64,000 nucleotides of DNA, from NCBI GenBank assembly GCA_033398695.1, contig CM065814.1, forward strand, positions 83,284,358 to 83,348,357, read 5' to 3'. The translations under genes were made by a program, and so were the position numbers. The stretch is from Orobanche coerulescens. Taxonomy: Eukaryota; Streptophyta; Magnoliopsida; Lamiales; Orobanchaceae. Below are positions 46,194 to 57,757 of the stretch, piece after piece. Positions within the stretch are counted from its first letter, which is position 1; every line of letters starts with the position of its first letter. The notes under the pieces are model-generated. The model saw only the letters and a program-made list of their open reading frames with translations. It was not told the origin of the DNA and searched no databases.

Positions 46194-49100
46194 TCGGCTC
46201 GAAAGCTCGACGAGCTGCTCGATATATATATAACCCTAACCCTAAAAAATAAGTAGCAGCCATTCGAGCTCACGAGCCGAGCTAATTTGAGCTTGGTAAT
46301 TTTCGAGCTCAAGAGCCGAGCTAAATTCGAGATTTTGAGTTTTAATCAGTCGATTTTTAAAAATTTGAAGCTCTCGAGCCGAGCTCGAATAGGAAAAATT
46401 TATGTCGAGCTCGAGCTCGAGTGGTGAAGCTCGGTCGAGCTCGAGTTCGAGCCAGTGTGTTTAATACTTAACGAGACGAGCTTTGTGAAAGCTCGACTCG
46501 GCTCGGCTCGTTTACAGGCCTATGTATACTAAATGTGTAATTTTTCTCAAATTTTATATTTATGGTTCTTCATATCGTTGATTATAGCTCTTCCTCGTGA
46601 GTTGGCAAAAAATGTCACTGGCTCCTTTTCTTTCACACGGATTTTTAAATAAACTATCAAACCTGTGTTTGTTGGGGCATCCTTCAAGTAAAGTCCAAAC
46701 CTGGAAGGCATTTATTCCAGCACCTTATATGTTAGATATGCATTTGAAATATTATATTGTACTTTCATAGTTTCCTTAAATATAACTCCAGAAAAGAATC
46801 TCACTCTGATTATTATGAAGCTGGGGCAATCATTCTGCAGGACTCATGCATTATAGTCTCTGGCCACGAGAAATTTATCTCATCTTTCATTACTTGTGAT
46901 TCGCTTTTATGTTTGTCTTCAAGTGGTGAAGTTTATAGGATCTATTTCACTTAGGTCAAGGAACATACATATTGTTTTACCAATTACTCACTCCGTCCAC
47001 GAAAAGTGTGGTCTTATTACCTTTTTTTGCCGTCCATGAAAAGTGTGGTCTTTCATTAAACGGAAATGACCTTACTTACAAAATGTTACCCTTTTATCCT
47101 TTTAACATTTCGTTATTTACCAACAAACCTGACTTGGCCCCACACTTTTAATTTAATTAAGACTTACATTAAATCCCAAACAACCCACTAACACTAACCT
47201 AAATCACTAACAGCCCACTAACGCTAACCCAAATCTCCCAACACCCAAAACCCTATCATGATAGCTCATCATCTCAAAACAATTCCTACGCCTCCCAACA
47301 TTGTTATCTGCTCTCACTCAAACTGTAGATCGATGTCTTCCTCGACTCAAAGCCCTACCCACTATTCTTCTTCTTTAACTCTCATTCCATGTTTGAAAAT
47401 TGAAACATCGACTCAGAGCCCTAGTCAATGGATCGAATCGGACTCCGATTTCCTCCTAACGCCTGTCGCCACTCGCACTGAATCGGACTCCGGTTCTCTC
47501 CTGACGCCTGTCGCCACTCACGCTGAATCGGACTCCGATTTCTCCTAACACCTGTCGCCACTCACACTTAATCGATTTCTAATCACGACTGGGAAGGTAC
47601 CGATAGGCTCATTACGAAATTTCTCGAATTGGTCGAGGATTCCTAATTACTCCTAGCTGCTGTTGTTTATTGGTGGGAATTTTTTGGTTTTGATGTAATT
47701 TCCCCCCTGTACATTTTGATCAAATCAAGGAATTAATTTTTGGTTCATTTACATTAAACTTAACACTCTCATATTAGAGGAATAAGCATTTACAATTAAA
47801 AAACTAACACTACAACGCTAATGGGTCCCATCCTCCACTTAAACGGAATCTACTTTCGCGTCTGACAGCGGCGAGGGTGATGATCTGCGTGGCGCGTCTG
47901 TGAAGTGAGATAAAAGTGAAATGTCACAATCACATTTATCTCACTTCACAGGATCGTGCCACATACTCAAATTGTCAACCTCATTGTCAAGTGTACTTAA
48001 AACACATCTCGCCTCCACTTTCTTAAAACCCGTGCCACTCCCTCCGGATGGAGAGAGTATATAATAACTTGAAGTAGACTAACAATATTGAGGTTGGTGA
48101 TCCCTAGTGGACCATTTGGTACGTATTGTCAGATGTAATATGTAATTATTTGTGAAAATTAGGTAAAATGACAAATATGGTAAGTGATGGAGTCAAGGGT
48201 CTTCAAGTACGATCAGCAGAAAAATATATGTAAGATTAATAATCGAACGCCAAGAACAGTGGCTCAGGTTCTTTTGCGGAATATCTTCCGCCCAAGCCGA
48301 AGCCGAAAAAACAGCTAAAAGAATAATAACTGCTACTACCACTGACACTAATTCTACTTATATAATAACCCTACGGGCTCCGGCTCAATAATCACTCCTA
48401 ATAAAAATAATAATAATAGTAATAATGATGATGATAGTAATAACAATAATAACTGTAAATAATAATAATCTGCCCGATTGCCTTTCTCTTCGCCGGTAGA
48501 CTAGCGCATATCCCTGCCGCTCCTTATCAATTCCCCCACCATTCGGAGCAGCCTTGTCCTCAAGGCGAAAGTTTGGAAATTACCCCTTTACATCAGCCAC
48601 ATCTGACCACGTGGCCTCCTCTTCCGCCTTCCCATGCCACTTGATCAGCTCTTGTGCCACGTCGACTACATCCCCCTGGTGGTTTCGGGTTCCCAACACG
48701 GCCTCCGGCTCAACTCCCGGCTCCTGCGCAAGCAGCTAACGGTAATGCTCCGACTACCTCGTGTTCTTCGCTTGTAGAGGAGCGCAAATCGCTCCCGCAC
48801 CTTATCAATTCCCCCACCATTCAAAACAGCCTTGTCCTCAAGGCGAAAGTTCGGAAATTGCCCCTTTACATCAGCCACATCCAGCCACGTGGCCTCCTCT
48901 TCCGCCTTCCCGTGCCACTTGATCAGCTCTTGTGCCACGTTACTACCTCCCGCTGGTGGTTTTGGTTTCCCAACACGGCCTCCGGCTCAACTCCTGGGTC
49001 CTGCGCAAGCAGCTCTGGTGGCAACGCTCCGACTACCCCGTGTTCCATGTGTCCCAGTTGAAACCGATGGCGAGGGAACACGGGGTGTACCTGAGAATCG

Positions 49101-52100
49101 GATAGTACTTTCAACCTATACGCCGCGCTGCTCACTTTCCCTATTATTTCAAAGGGCCCAAAAAACCGGCTTGCTGATTTCGCGTTTGAACGCTTATAGA
49201 TCGCCGCCTGCCGTCGAGGATGCAACTTCAAAAACACCATATCGCCCACCTCATAGTGAATATCACTGTTTTTATTTGCTGACCAATTTGGCGTTCGAAC
49301 GCTTATAGATCGCCTGCCGTCGAGGATGTAACTTCAAAAACACCATATCGCCCACGTCATAGTGAAAATCACCCTGTTTTTATTTGCTGACTGTTGCATC
49401 TGCTGTTGCGCCTCCTCCAAGTGAAAACGGAGCTGCGCCAACATCTCGTTGCGGTCCTGTAACTCATCCGCTACCGCCTTCACTTGGATCATCCAGGACA
49501 AGAATTGAGCTAGCGTCCGGGGAGGTCTGCCATAAACAACTTCGAATGGCGTCCGACCGGTACCAGAATGATACCATGTATTATCCATAATACATAAATC
49601 AATTATCCCTCAAGTAAATAACTTGAGGGATAATTTTTTTACAATATAGAATAATACATAAATCAATTGTCCCTCAAGTAAATATCTTAACATAAGTATA
49701 AATAAATTATTCATTAAACAGATGGATTTAAAATAATCAATAATTGAAGTTAATAAAGTCTATGATTATTATTTATAATAAGATAACAACCTATTTTAAA
49801 GAATTAATAATAAGATGAACATTTTTAATACAATTTATAGTAGAACGAGATGTTCGTATTAACCAAAGGCAGACATGTCATTTCAAATTTCAACTTAACC
49901 CTAAAACATCACTTTTCTTCTCTTTCCCAATTTTCAGCTGCCTTCTCTTAAATATGAAGAAATGAGGAAATTTCAGATCTTTATAACAATAACAATAACA
50001 TTATCCCAATGCCTCAATGGCTCCCGCAAAAAGCGGGGTAAGGGGGGATCGGATGTACGCAGCCTTACCACTGTCTTAACACAGAGAGGCTATTTCCGGA
50101 TGATCCAAAATGAAAATTGCATCGAGAATTGCATGGAATGACTAGTACTTCATGAGATAAAGAAGTGCAGTCAGTTTAGTGAGTCATTTTGTTTTATTCC
50201 ATTATAATCCAGAAACAAAGGATAAGAAGTCTTTGGCTCCATTGTAAACAATGGAAAAAGTTTTCAAAATATTATGATTTTATAATTTTTATAGTTATAA
50301 AATTATAAATAATCAAGGTCAAAAGTGTGGTTAGTTTGAAGAGAAAAATGTCAAATGTGTCGACACTAATGGGATGGATGGAGTAATATTTTATAAAGTA
50401 TCATTTTCGGACAGTATGATACTGGTACAAGTTTTGTAATCTAGAAAATGATCTATCTTATTAGAGGCACACTACTGTCAGACTGTCTGACGGATCTTGA
50501 CCCCGTCGGACGGCCTCGTAAAGCTAAATCTTAAAGTTAATAAAAAATAACAAAATTAGAAGACTTAAAATATAACTAAAAAAAACACACAGAAAGGTAA
50601 AAGAATTAAAAAAGCTAAAAACCACATAAAACTGAAAGAAAATTTGGCCCACTATTATAATAATATCTGGACTCTGTCTGACGAGATGTAAACCGTTGTC
50701 TGGACACAAGTTTTTATCACCTTACTGTAGTTTTTCCTAAGCACTTAATGTTTTCTTTCATTCTTTACTCTGTTCATCTTGTTTATCCTCAATCACATCG
50801 AACTTTATTTAATTTTACATCATGGCAGAGAGGTGAGGTTGAATGGAAATGCTTTTGGTTGTCAATGCAAATATACGGAACAATAATCAACAAAATGACA
50901 TTTTCATTTTCAATGTATATCCAAACTCGTACCACTATAGTGACTAGCAGTAATTATGGACCCAAGTTCATGATGCAATATGAACCCGGAAGTAATACAC
51001 AAGGTATGAGTGGATGGACTGACCGGGTACTTATATATTTGGTCATGTGAGAAGAAGACCTGTTGATGCCCCAGTGAGGAGGCTAGAAAGTTAGGGAACA
51101 AGTAATGTTGTGAAAGGTAGAGGAAGACCCAAGAAAACTTGGATAAAGATGATTGAAAATGATATGCGGTTTCTTAGAATTGGAGAAAGTATGGCGATGG
51201 AGAGGCAAATGTGGCGGGAAAGAATACGGATGGTGGATGGAATCTGATTTTTTTTTTTAATCTGTATTTTTATTTCTATTTTCTTTTATTCCATGTTATC
51301 TTTTAATTTATTTTTCAGGATTTTTCATTTTTTTTAACATTCATTCTGTTTTTTTATTTGCTTTTTTCTCTACTTTTTTCCCTTTTTTTTCCTTTTATGT
51401 TATTTATGTAACGATTATTGACGGTTTCAAAGTTTGATTCATGTTAGCCGACCCCAAATCATTTTGGGACTAAGGCTTAGATGTTGTTGTTGTATCTTTT
51501 GTATATTTATCATGGTTTCATGATGCATCATGAGCCCGGGTCTATAATATAAGTTTCTGTATATGATTAAAGTAAAAACTTTTCGACTCAAATTTTAAGA
51601 TTAGAAGACAGTGTCACCATACCTGGTCACAGCAGATGAGTCTCGTAATGGAAGGATAGAAATCTCTGAGGTGATTTCTGAAAATCTGGGGGTTCATTTG
51701 GCACATACCTTTGGGATCTTTATAACGAAGAATATTGTGAAAGGTAGAGGAAGAACCAAGAAAACTTGGATAAAGATGATTGAAAATGATATGCAGTTTC
51801 GTGGAATTGGATAAAGTATGGCGATGGAGAGGCAAATGTGGCGGGAAAGAATACGGATGGTGGATGGAATCTGATTTTTTTTTCCTATTTTCTTTTTTTT
51901 CATGTTATCTTTTTAATTTATTTGGCAGGAATATTTTTTTTGTTAACATTCATTCTCCTTTTTTTTCTCCCCTTTTTTTCTCTCTACTTTTTTCCCTCTT
52001 TTTTTTCCTTTTCTATTATTTATGTATCGATCATTGACGGTTTCAAAGTTTGATTCATGTTAGCCGACCCCAAATCATTTTGGGACTAAGGCTTAGATGT

Positions 52101-55100
52101 TGTATAACGAAGAATGAGCTACCACTTCTCAAATCTTTTTTATTACTTGATACACAAAAAAGCGAATGCTTTTGGAATAAAGCGCACAAGGATGCACAAA
52201 AAGTGTGCACCCTAAGAAAAAAGCGTAAGCTTTTCACAACCCGTCTAAATCTACACGCCCTGCCGTGTTTCTGGTCAAAACCGCTCCAAGGCACGCCTTG
52301 GAGCGCGCTCAGGCACGCCTTGGGGCGCGCTCAACGGCGCCTTTTCAAACATGTCGTTAACCAAAGTATATGGTCCAACATCCGTTCTCCCCGCTTCTAA
52401 CTACCCTACAATTTTCCCATTTCGGATCCCTCCTTACCGGCTGCCGTAATTCGGCCCAGTCGGCTCACTCGGGGAAGGAGATAGCCGACAGCTCCTTCTC
52501 CTCATCCCGTCGTAACAAGGCATCAGCACGTTCCATGCTCCCGATTTGTATTCAATCTCAAAATCGTAACCAAGCATCTTGGCGGCCCAATTCTGCTGGG
52601 CGGGGGTAGTAACAGGCTGCTGTAAAATATGAGGTAAGCTATGCTGGTTGGTCTGCTCCACAAATTGTCGCCCCACCAAGTAGGGCCTCCACTGTTGAGC
52701 AGCTAGAAGTAACGCCATTAACTCCTTCTCGTAGGCTGACATCGCTAGATTTCTTGCTGTCAACGCGTTGTTAAAATATGCAATCAGCCATTCCGACTGC
52801 ATCAGGACCACCCCGAAACCCCTTCCGGAAGCATCACTCTCAATCACGAAAGGCACCGCAAAATTCGGGGTGACCAACACCGGAGCCGAAGTCACGGCCC
52901 TTTTCAATGTAAACCTTTGATACTAACCTTATATAAACCTTTGATACTAACTTGTAAGAACCAAAAAACCCTCGAACCCCTCGCAAGGTGGTGGGCCGCT
53001 CCCACTGTATAATCGTCGCGACCTTCATCAGATCCATGTGAACCCCATCAACCGCCACGATATGCCCCAAATACTCAATTTCCTGTTGCCCAAAAGAACA
53101 TTTCTTGCGATACGTTACAAACATATTGGTACGCAACACTTGCAGGACCATGCCCACATGTTGCAGACGTTCCTCCCACGTCTGACTATATATATGAGAA
53201 TATCGTCAAAGAATGCTGAAATGAATTTCCGAAGGTGTAGCCGGAATATTTCATTAATGGTAGCCTGGAATGTCGCCGGCGCATTCCTGAAGCCAAATGG
53301 CATGACAAGGAATTCGTAATTGGCCCGAATATGTCCGGAATTCTGACTTCTTAACGTCTTCCTGAGCAAAAGGGATCTGATGATATCCGGCCCGTAGATT
53401 AAGCTTACTGAACCACTGTGCACTGTGTAACTCGTCCAACATCACATTGAACTATCCGAATTAGACTTTTGTCAGGCACGGCCCGCTTATTCAACTCTTG
53501 ATAATTTACATAGAATCGCCAACTTCCATCCTTCTTTCTAATTAATAACACAGCCTAGAGTACGGCCCACAACTCCGCTGTATAATTCACGCCACCAACA
53601 TCTCCGCCACCAAATGCCCCATCTCAACCCTTTGTGTTTGACCATACCTATATGGCTGCAGGACACCGGCGCCGCCCCAGGCAGTAGAGGACCGATGATC
53701 CCTGGTACGGCTTGGGGGTAACCCTGTCGTTTCCTTGAATAATTCTGGGAACTCCTCCAATACCCGCTCCATTTCCGCCTCCAGCACCTCCTTCAGACGC
53801 ACAGAATTTCTCACGTGAACCTCCACCTGCACTTCTCACAAGATCCAACATTCCGCAATGTCTCGGAGTTCATGTAAACTGGCTGCGTAGATCGCATCAC
53901 GTGTCAACAAGGGGTCGCTGCACAGTGATACGACTTTACCCTCATGAAGAATTCAATCGTCGCTTTTGCCCAATTTGCCTTCACGCCTCCCGATGTAGCA
54001 AGCGATATCACTCCCAAAATGACATCAACCCCACCCAACGGAAATACAGATCAATAATAAAGTGGCCGCCGCCCAAAGTAATAGGTACCACCCGACATTG
54101 CCCCAAAATCTTCCCACTTCTGCCATCCCCCAAACGAATTCTCTGTATCACGGACTCGTCAATCTCCAGCCCAAGGGACTTGGCCATCACACTACTTATG
54201 AAACAGTGGGTCGCCTACTATCCACCATACCTCGAACTGTTGAGCTGTGGCTCTGGCCCATCAGCTTCATCGTTCGTGGTTTATCAAACCCCCTGGCGGT
54301 GAGAGGGTAGAACTCCATATTCTGGCACTCAGGGTTATCCAACTCCTCCCTTTCAACCATCACGCACTCAGGAACGACTTCCACCCCTGCCTCCTCATTA
54401 CCCTCTTACTCAGCTGTAGTTAAAATCTGCAACGATTTACACGCACAGTTGTGTAATGGGCGGTACGGTTCCTGGCACTTAAAACACAATCCTTTTGCTT
54501 TCAGATTCATGAATTCATCGTGAGACATTTTCTTATTTCGAGTACCAGGTCGGACTGACCCCACGGACGGAGAGGCAGCCACTGACCCGCACGAAGTGAC
54601 TGATACGCTGGACCGGGTCATACCTCGACCCAGGACGGATCCCACAAAACTAAAGCCGTTCAGATGGGTCTCGGGCCTTGAGATGGGGGTGTAGATTTAA
54701 ATCCCCCTACCCGACCGACCCGTAATATGTGGACCGCGGAGGCGCATACCCGGTTCGCAGCCCCCATACAGCCTGTATTTCTTGTTCAATTTCACGTGCC
54801 AGCTGGATCGTCTCAAACAAGTCCGCTCCATCCTTCGGCCGGATGCGTATTCTGATGTCAGAATGGAGGCCATTGAGAAACCGCCCCAAAAAGTGCTTGT
54901 CCGAAATTTGTTCCACATGTGTTGCCTGGAAGACGAACACTTCCACATATTCGTCTACAGAGCCTGCTTGTGCAGTCGCTGCTAGTGCCTCAAAAGGGTT
55001 AGCGTGCGGATTATCTCCAAACCGTCGAAGGGTTAGCGTGCCATTATCTCCTCGAAAGGGTTAGCGTGCCTCGAAAGTCCTTTAAAGCCATACCTGGCTG

Positions 55101-57705
55101 GCGGCGAAGCAGCCACTGCAAAGCTGCCCCGTCAAGAGCAACCAGGGCCATGTTCACCTTGCCGTCAGTGCGAGGAACCCGAAAAAATTGCTCGGCGCGA
55201 GAGAGCCACGCCACCGGCTCGTTCCATGTAAAAAATGAATAGTCTACTTTGTGACTGAGCGACTCAAATACTGGGCATCACGCGCCGGAGCAGCCATCTT
55301 TGTGGCTGGCCTTACGGGCTGAGAGGAGGCCGAATCCCCTGCACCGCCCCCCGTCCCCGCCCTCTCCAAAACTAGGGTTTCGAGCAGAGCTTCGATGCGT
55401 TCCAGTTTCGAACCCTGTTTTGCATATTCTCCCCACGCGTCTTTGAGTCCATTTTCTATCGTCTCCACACGTGATTTCGAAGCAGATAAAATAACTCGAG
55501 AATAATTACTGCTACTACCACTAATTCTACTTGTATAATAACTCTACAGGCTAGAGGCCCAATAATCATTCATAATAGTAATAATAATAGTAATTGTAAT
55601 AAATAATAACTGCAAGGAATAATAATCTGCCCAGTTGGACCTGCCTCATCCGCGGCCTGCGGTGTCTGGCCTTTCCTTTCGTCAGTAGGTGCAAATTCCT
55701 CCCGCTCCTTATCGGTAAGTGTGACGGAAACAATTCTACAAATACAGCTTTTAAATTATACATGTATATTTTTCAGCATGGTTCAACAGAGTAGTCTCTG
55801 AGATAACTCCAATATATGCAATGAATGCTAACCTTTAAAATTTGCATACTATTTCCAACTTAAGCTTGTCAGTGGAGGAGATTGAGGTACAAATTTAGCA
55901 GTATGACCACCTGGTTGGGTTGAGTTGAATAGTTACTAGTTACTTCTGACCTCCTTAGGGGCTTCAAGAACAGTCTGACCGAATTGTTTCATTTTATTGC
56001 TACTACCCTGCAACTTTGGAATGGGGAAAGCTGTATTTGCATCATTTTAATTATTTTTCTTCATTTTATGTTTCTTCTTTTCCAGAACGACACTTTTTTT
56101 CTTCGGACTTGCTAGATTATCGTGCAATTCTTTTGTTTCAGTGCCATTTTGGATGAGGTGGATATACTTTACAAAGATGACGATTTTGAACTCGCGTTGC
56201 AAACTTTGGTCAGTTCGGCACCTGTAACAGCCCAATATTTATTTGTAACAGCCACCTTACCTGTAGAGATATACAACAAGCTGGTTGAAGTTTTTCCTGA
56301 TTGTGAGGTTATAATGGGTCCTGGTATGCACCGTACAAGCCCAAGACTGGAGGAGGTGTGTAAGTATAAATCACATACTTATTTTTTGATGCTTGTTATG
56401 ATAAATGGTGGACCACGTGAAAATATTCAGCTAATGGTTATCGATGCCGTCTCACTAATTTTGAAAGGCAAATTTACCATAAGAGCGAGCAAGCAAAGCT
56501 CCATCAATTGCATAATCCGTGAGTGAATTCTTGTATGGAGACTTACACACGAAAAATAGAAGATGTGTTCCATGTATCTTCACTTACTTTAGCTCTTATT
56601 ATATCTGTGATCTTATTGGTATCATTATTTGTAGATATTGCATTTCAAATAAGGTTGAGTATCTTCTCCTTCCTCTTCTTTATGGTTACTGGTTCGTTAC
56701 CGAAGAATTGTATAAATGTGTGGTTTCCGTCACTCCTTGACAAAATGAACTTGAGCTTAAAAAAAATTGTTAATATATATTTCTCCAGTTTCCTTTTGCC
56801 TTTGGATATGACACCACTTAGATGGGCATGTTTCAAATAACTCCTAAAGTGACTATAAAAAGTCCACGTCTCCTTCTCACATTTATAGCTTTGGTGCAAA
56901 AAGGGCTGTTTGAACTACTTTTCTATTCTAAACAGAAAATATATGTGCAACTTATGTGGTATCCGGCAGTTGATGGAACTAAATGAGTTGAAAATATGAT
57001 GAGGTAGCTGCACCAGATTGACTGCACTTTCATTATTTCCTCTTGCTCATCAAGTATCTCCTTCACCAAACTATTACTAAATAGAAGTCAGATCTATTTC
57101 ATCAAGTAAAAGTGAATATTGGTATTTTACAATGTAACCTGCTACAGATGCTAGAATTTCACATGTTTTGGGGAATGAGTGAGTCGACTTTTTCTTGTTT
57201 CTGATTACTTTTCGTGTCTAGATTCTTATAAATTGCAGTGGAGATGAAAAGACTGAAAGGACTCCTGATACAGCTTTTCTCAACAAGAAAAATGCTCTTC
57301 TGCAACTTGTTGAAGGAAGTCCTGTGCCGAAGACAATTGTGTTCTGTAACAAGGTAGTCTTCAAGATCATATGGCCAACTGTTAACTGTCTTTTCCACAG
57401 TTTTTTTTATTGGATTTTTTTTTTATTCTGAAATAGTTGGTTCTGTGCCTTTATGCAGATTGAAACGTGTAGAAAAGTTGAAAATGCATTAAAGCGCCTT
57501 GATCGAAAAGAAGCTTGTACAAAAGTTCTACCATTCCATGCTGCATTAGAACAAGATTCAAGGCTTGCAAATCTTGAAGAATTTCGTCGCTTTCCGACTA
57601 AGAACATTTCAATGTTCTTAGTTTGCACAGATCGGTAAATAATGTTTTTTTCTTAGACTATTTATCTCAACCTTTTAATTTTGTTGTATGCATCTGTTCT
57701 TGCTC

Positions 57706-57757
<52 letters not shown>

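Larger units (their letters stand above)
48230..55714 (-). mobile_element. Rearranged Ty3/gypsy element on the minus strand in intron 4
   Basis: LTR-like ends at about 48230-48529 and 55490-55714 share AATAATAACTGCTACTACCAC, TAATTCTACTT.TATAATAA and CGCTCCTTATC. Next to the left one is a purine tract (minus: GAATGGTGGGGGAAT). Gag, protease, RT, RNase H and integrase remnants lie between in gypsy order. The primer site and leader are missing: the gag start (55468) almost touches the right LTR. Part of the integrase is replaced by about 2.8 kb of other DNA with two RTE copies and a SINE. Confidence 0.7.
38234..56141. other. Helicase intron 4, about 17.9 kb, loaded with transposons
   Basis: It runs from donor AAAAG|GTTCGG to acceptor TTTCAG|TGCC; the split codon joins correctly. 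The elements inside are listed separately. Unassigned intron sequence remains at 38234-38834, 45302-45661, 46523-46986, 48058-48230, 49636-49982, 50107-51039, 52116-52380 and 55715-56141. In these I see only AT-rich DNA, microsatellites and a possible Stowaway end at about 50362-50385. Confidence 0.85.

Noticed and set aside
46230..46245. Telomere-like CCCTAACCCTAAA
   Set aside because: Only two units inside a hAT element; no interstitial telomere array.
47258..47548. 96-codon Ser/Thr-rich repeat ORF
   Set aside because: It lies inside a Stowaway-like element and is produced by the 55-bp minisatellite.
49601..49640. Hairpin followed by T-run as a bacterial terminator
   Set aside because: The surroundings are a plant intron with LINEs and LTR elements; bacterial terminators are not expected.
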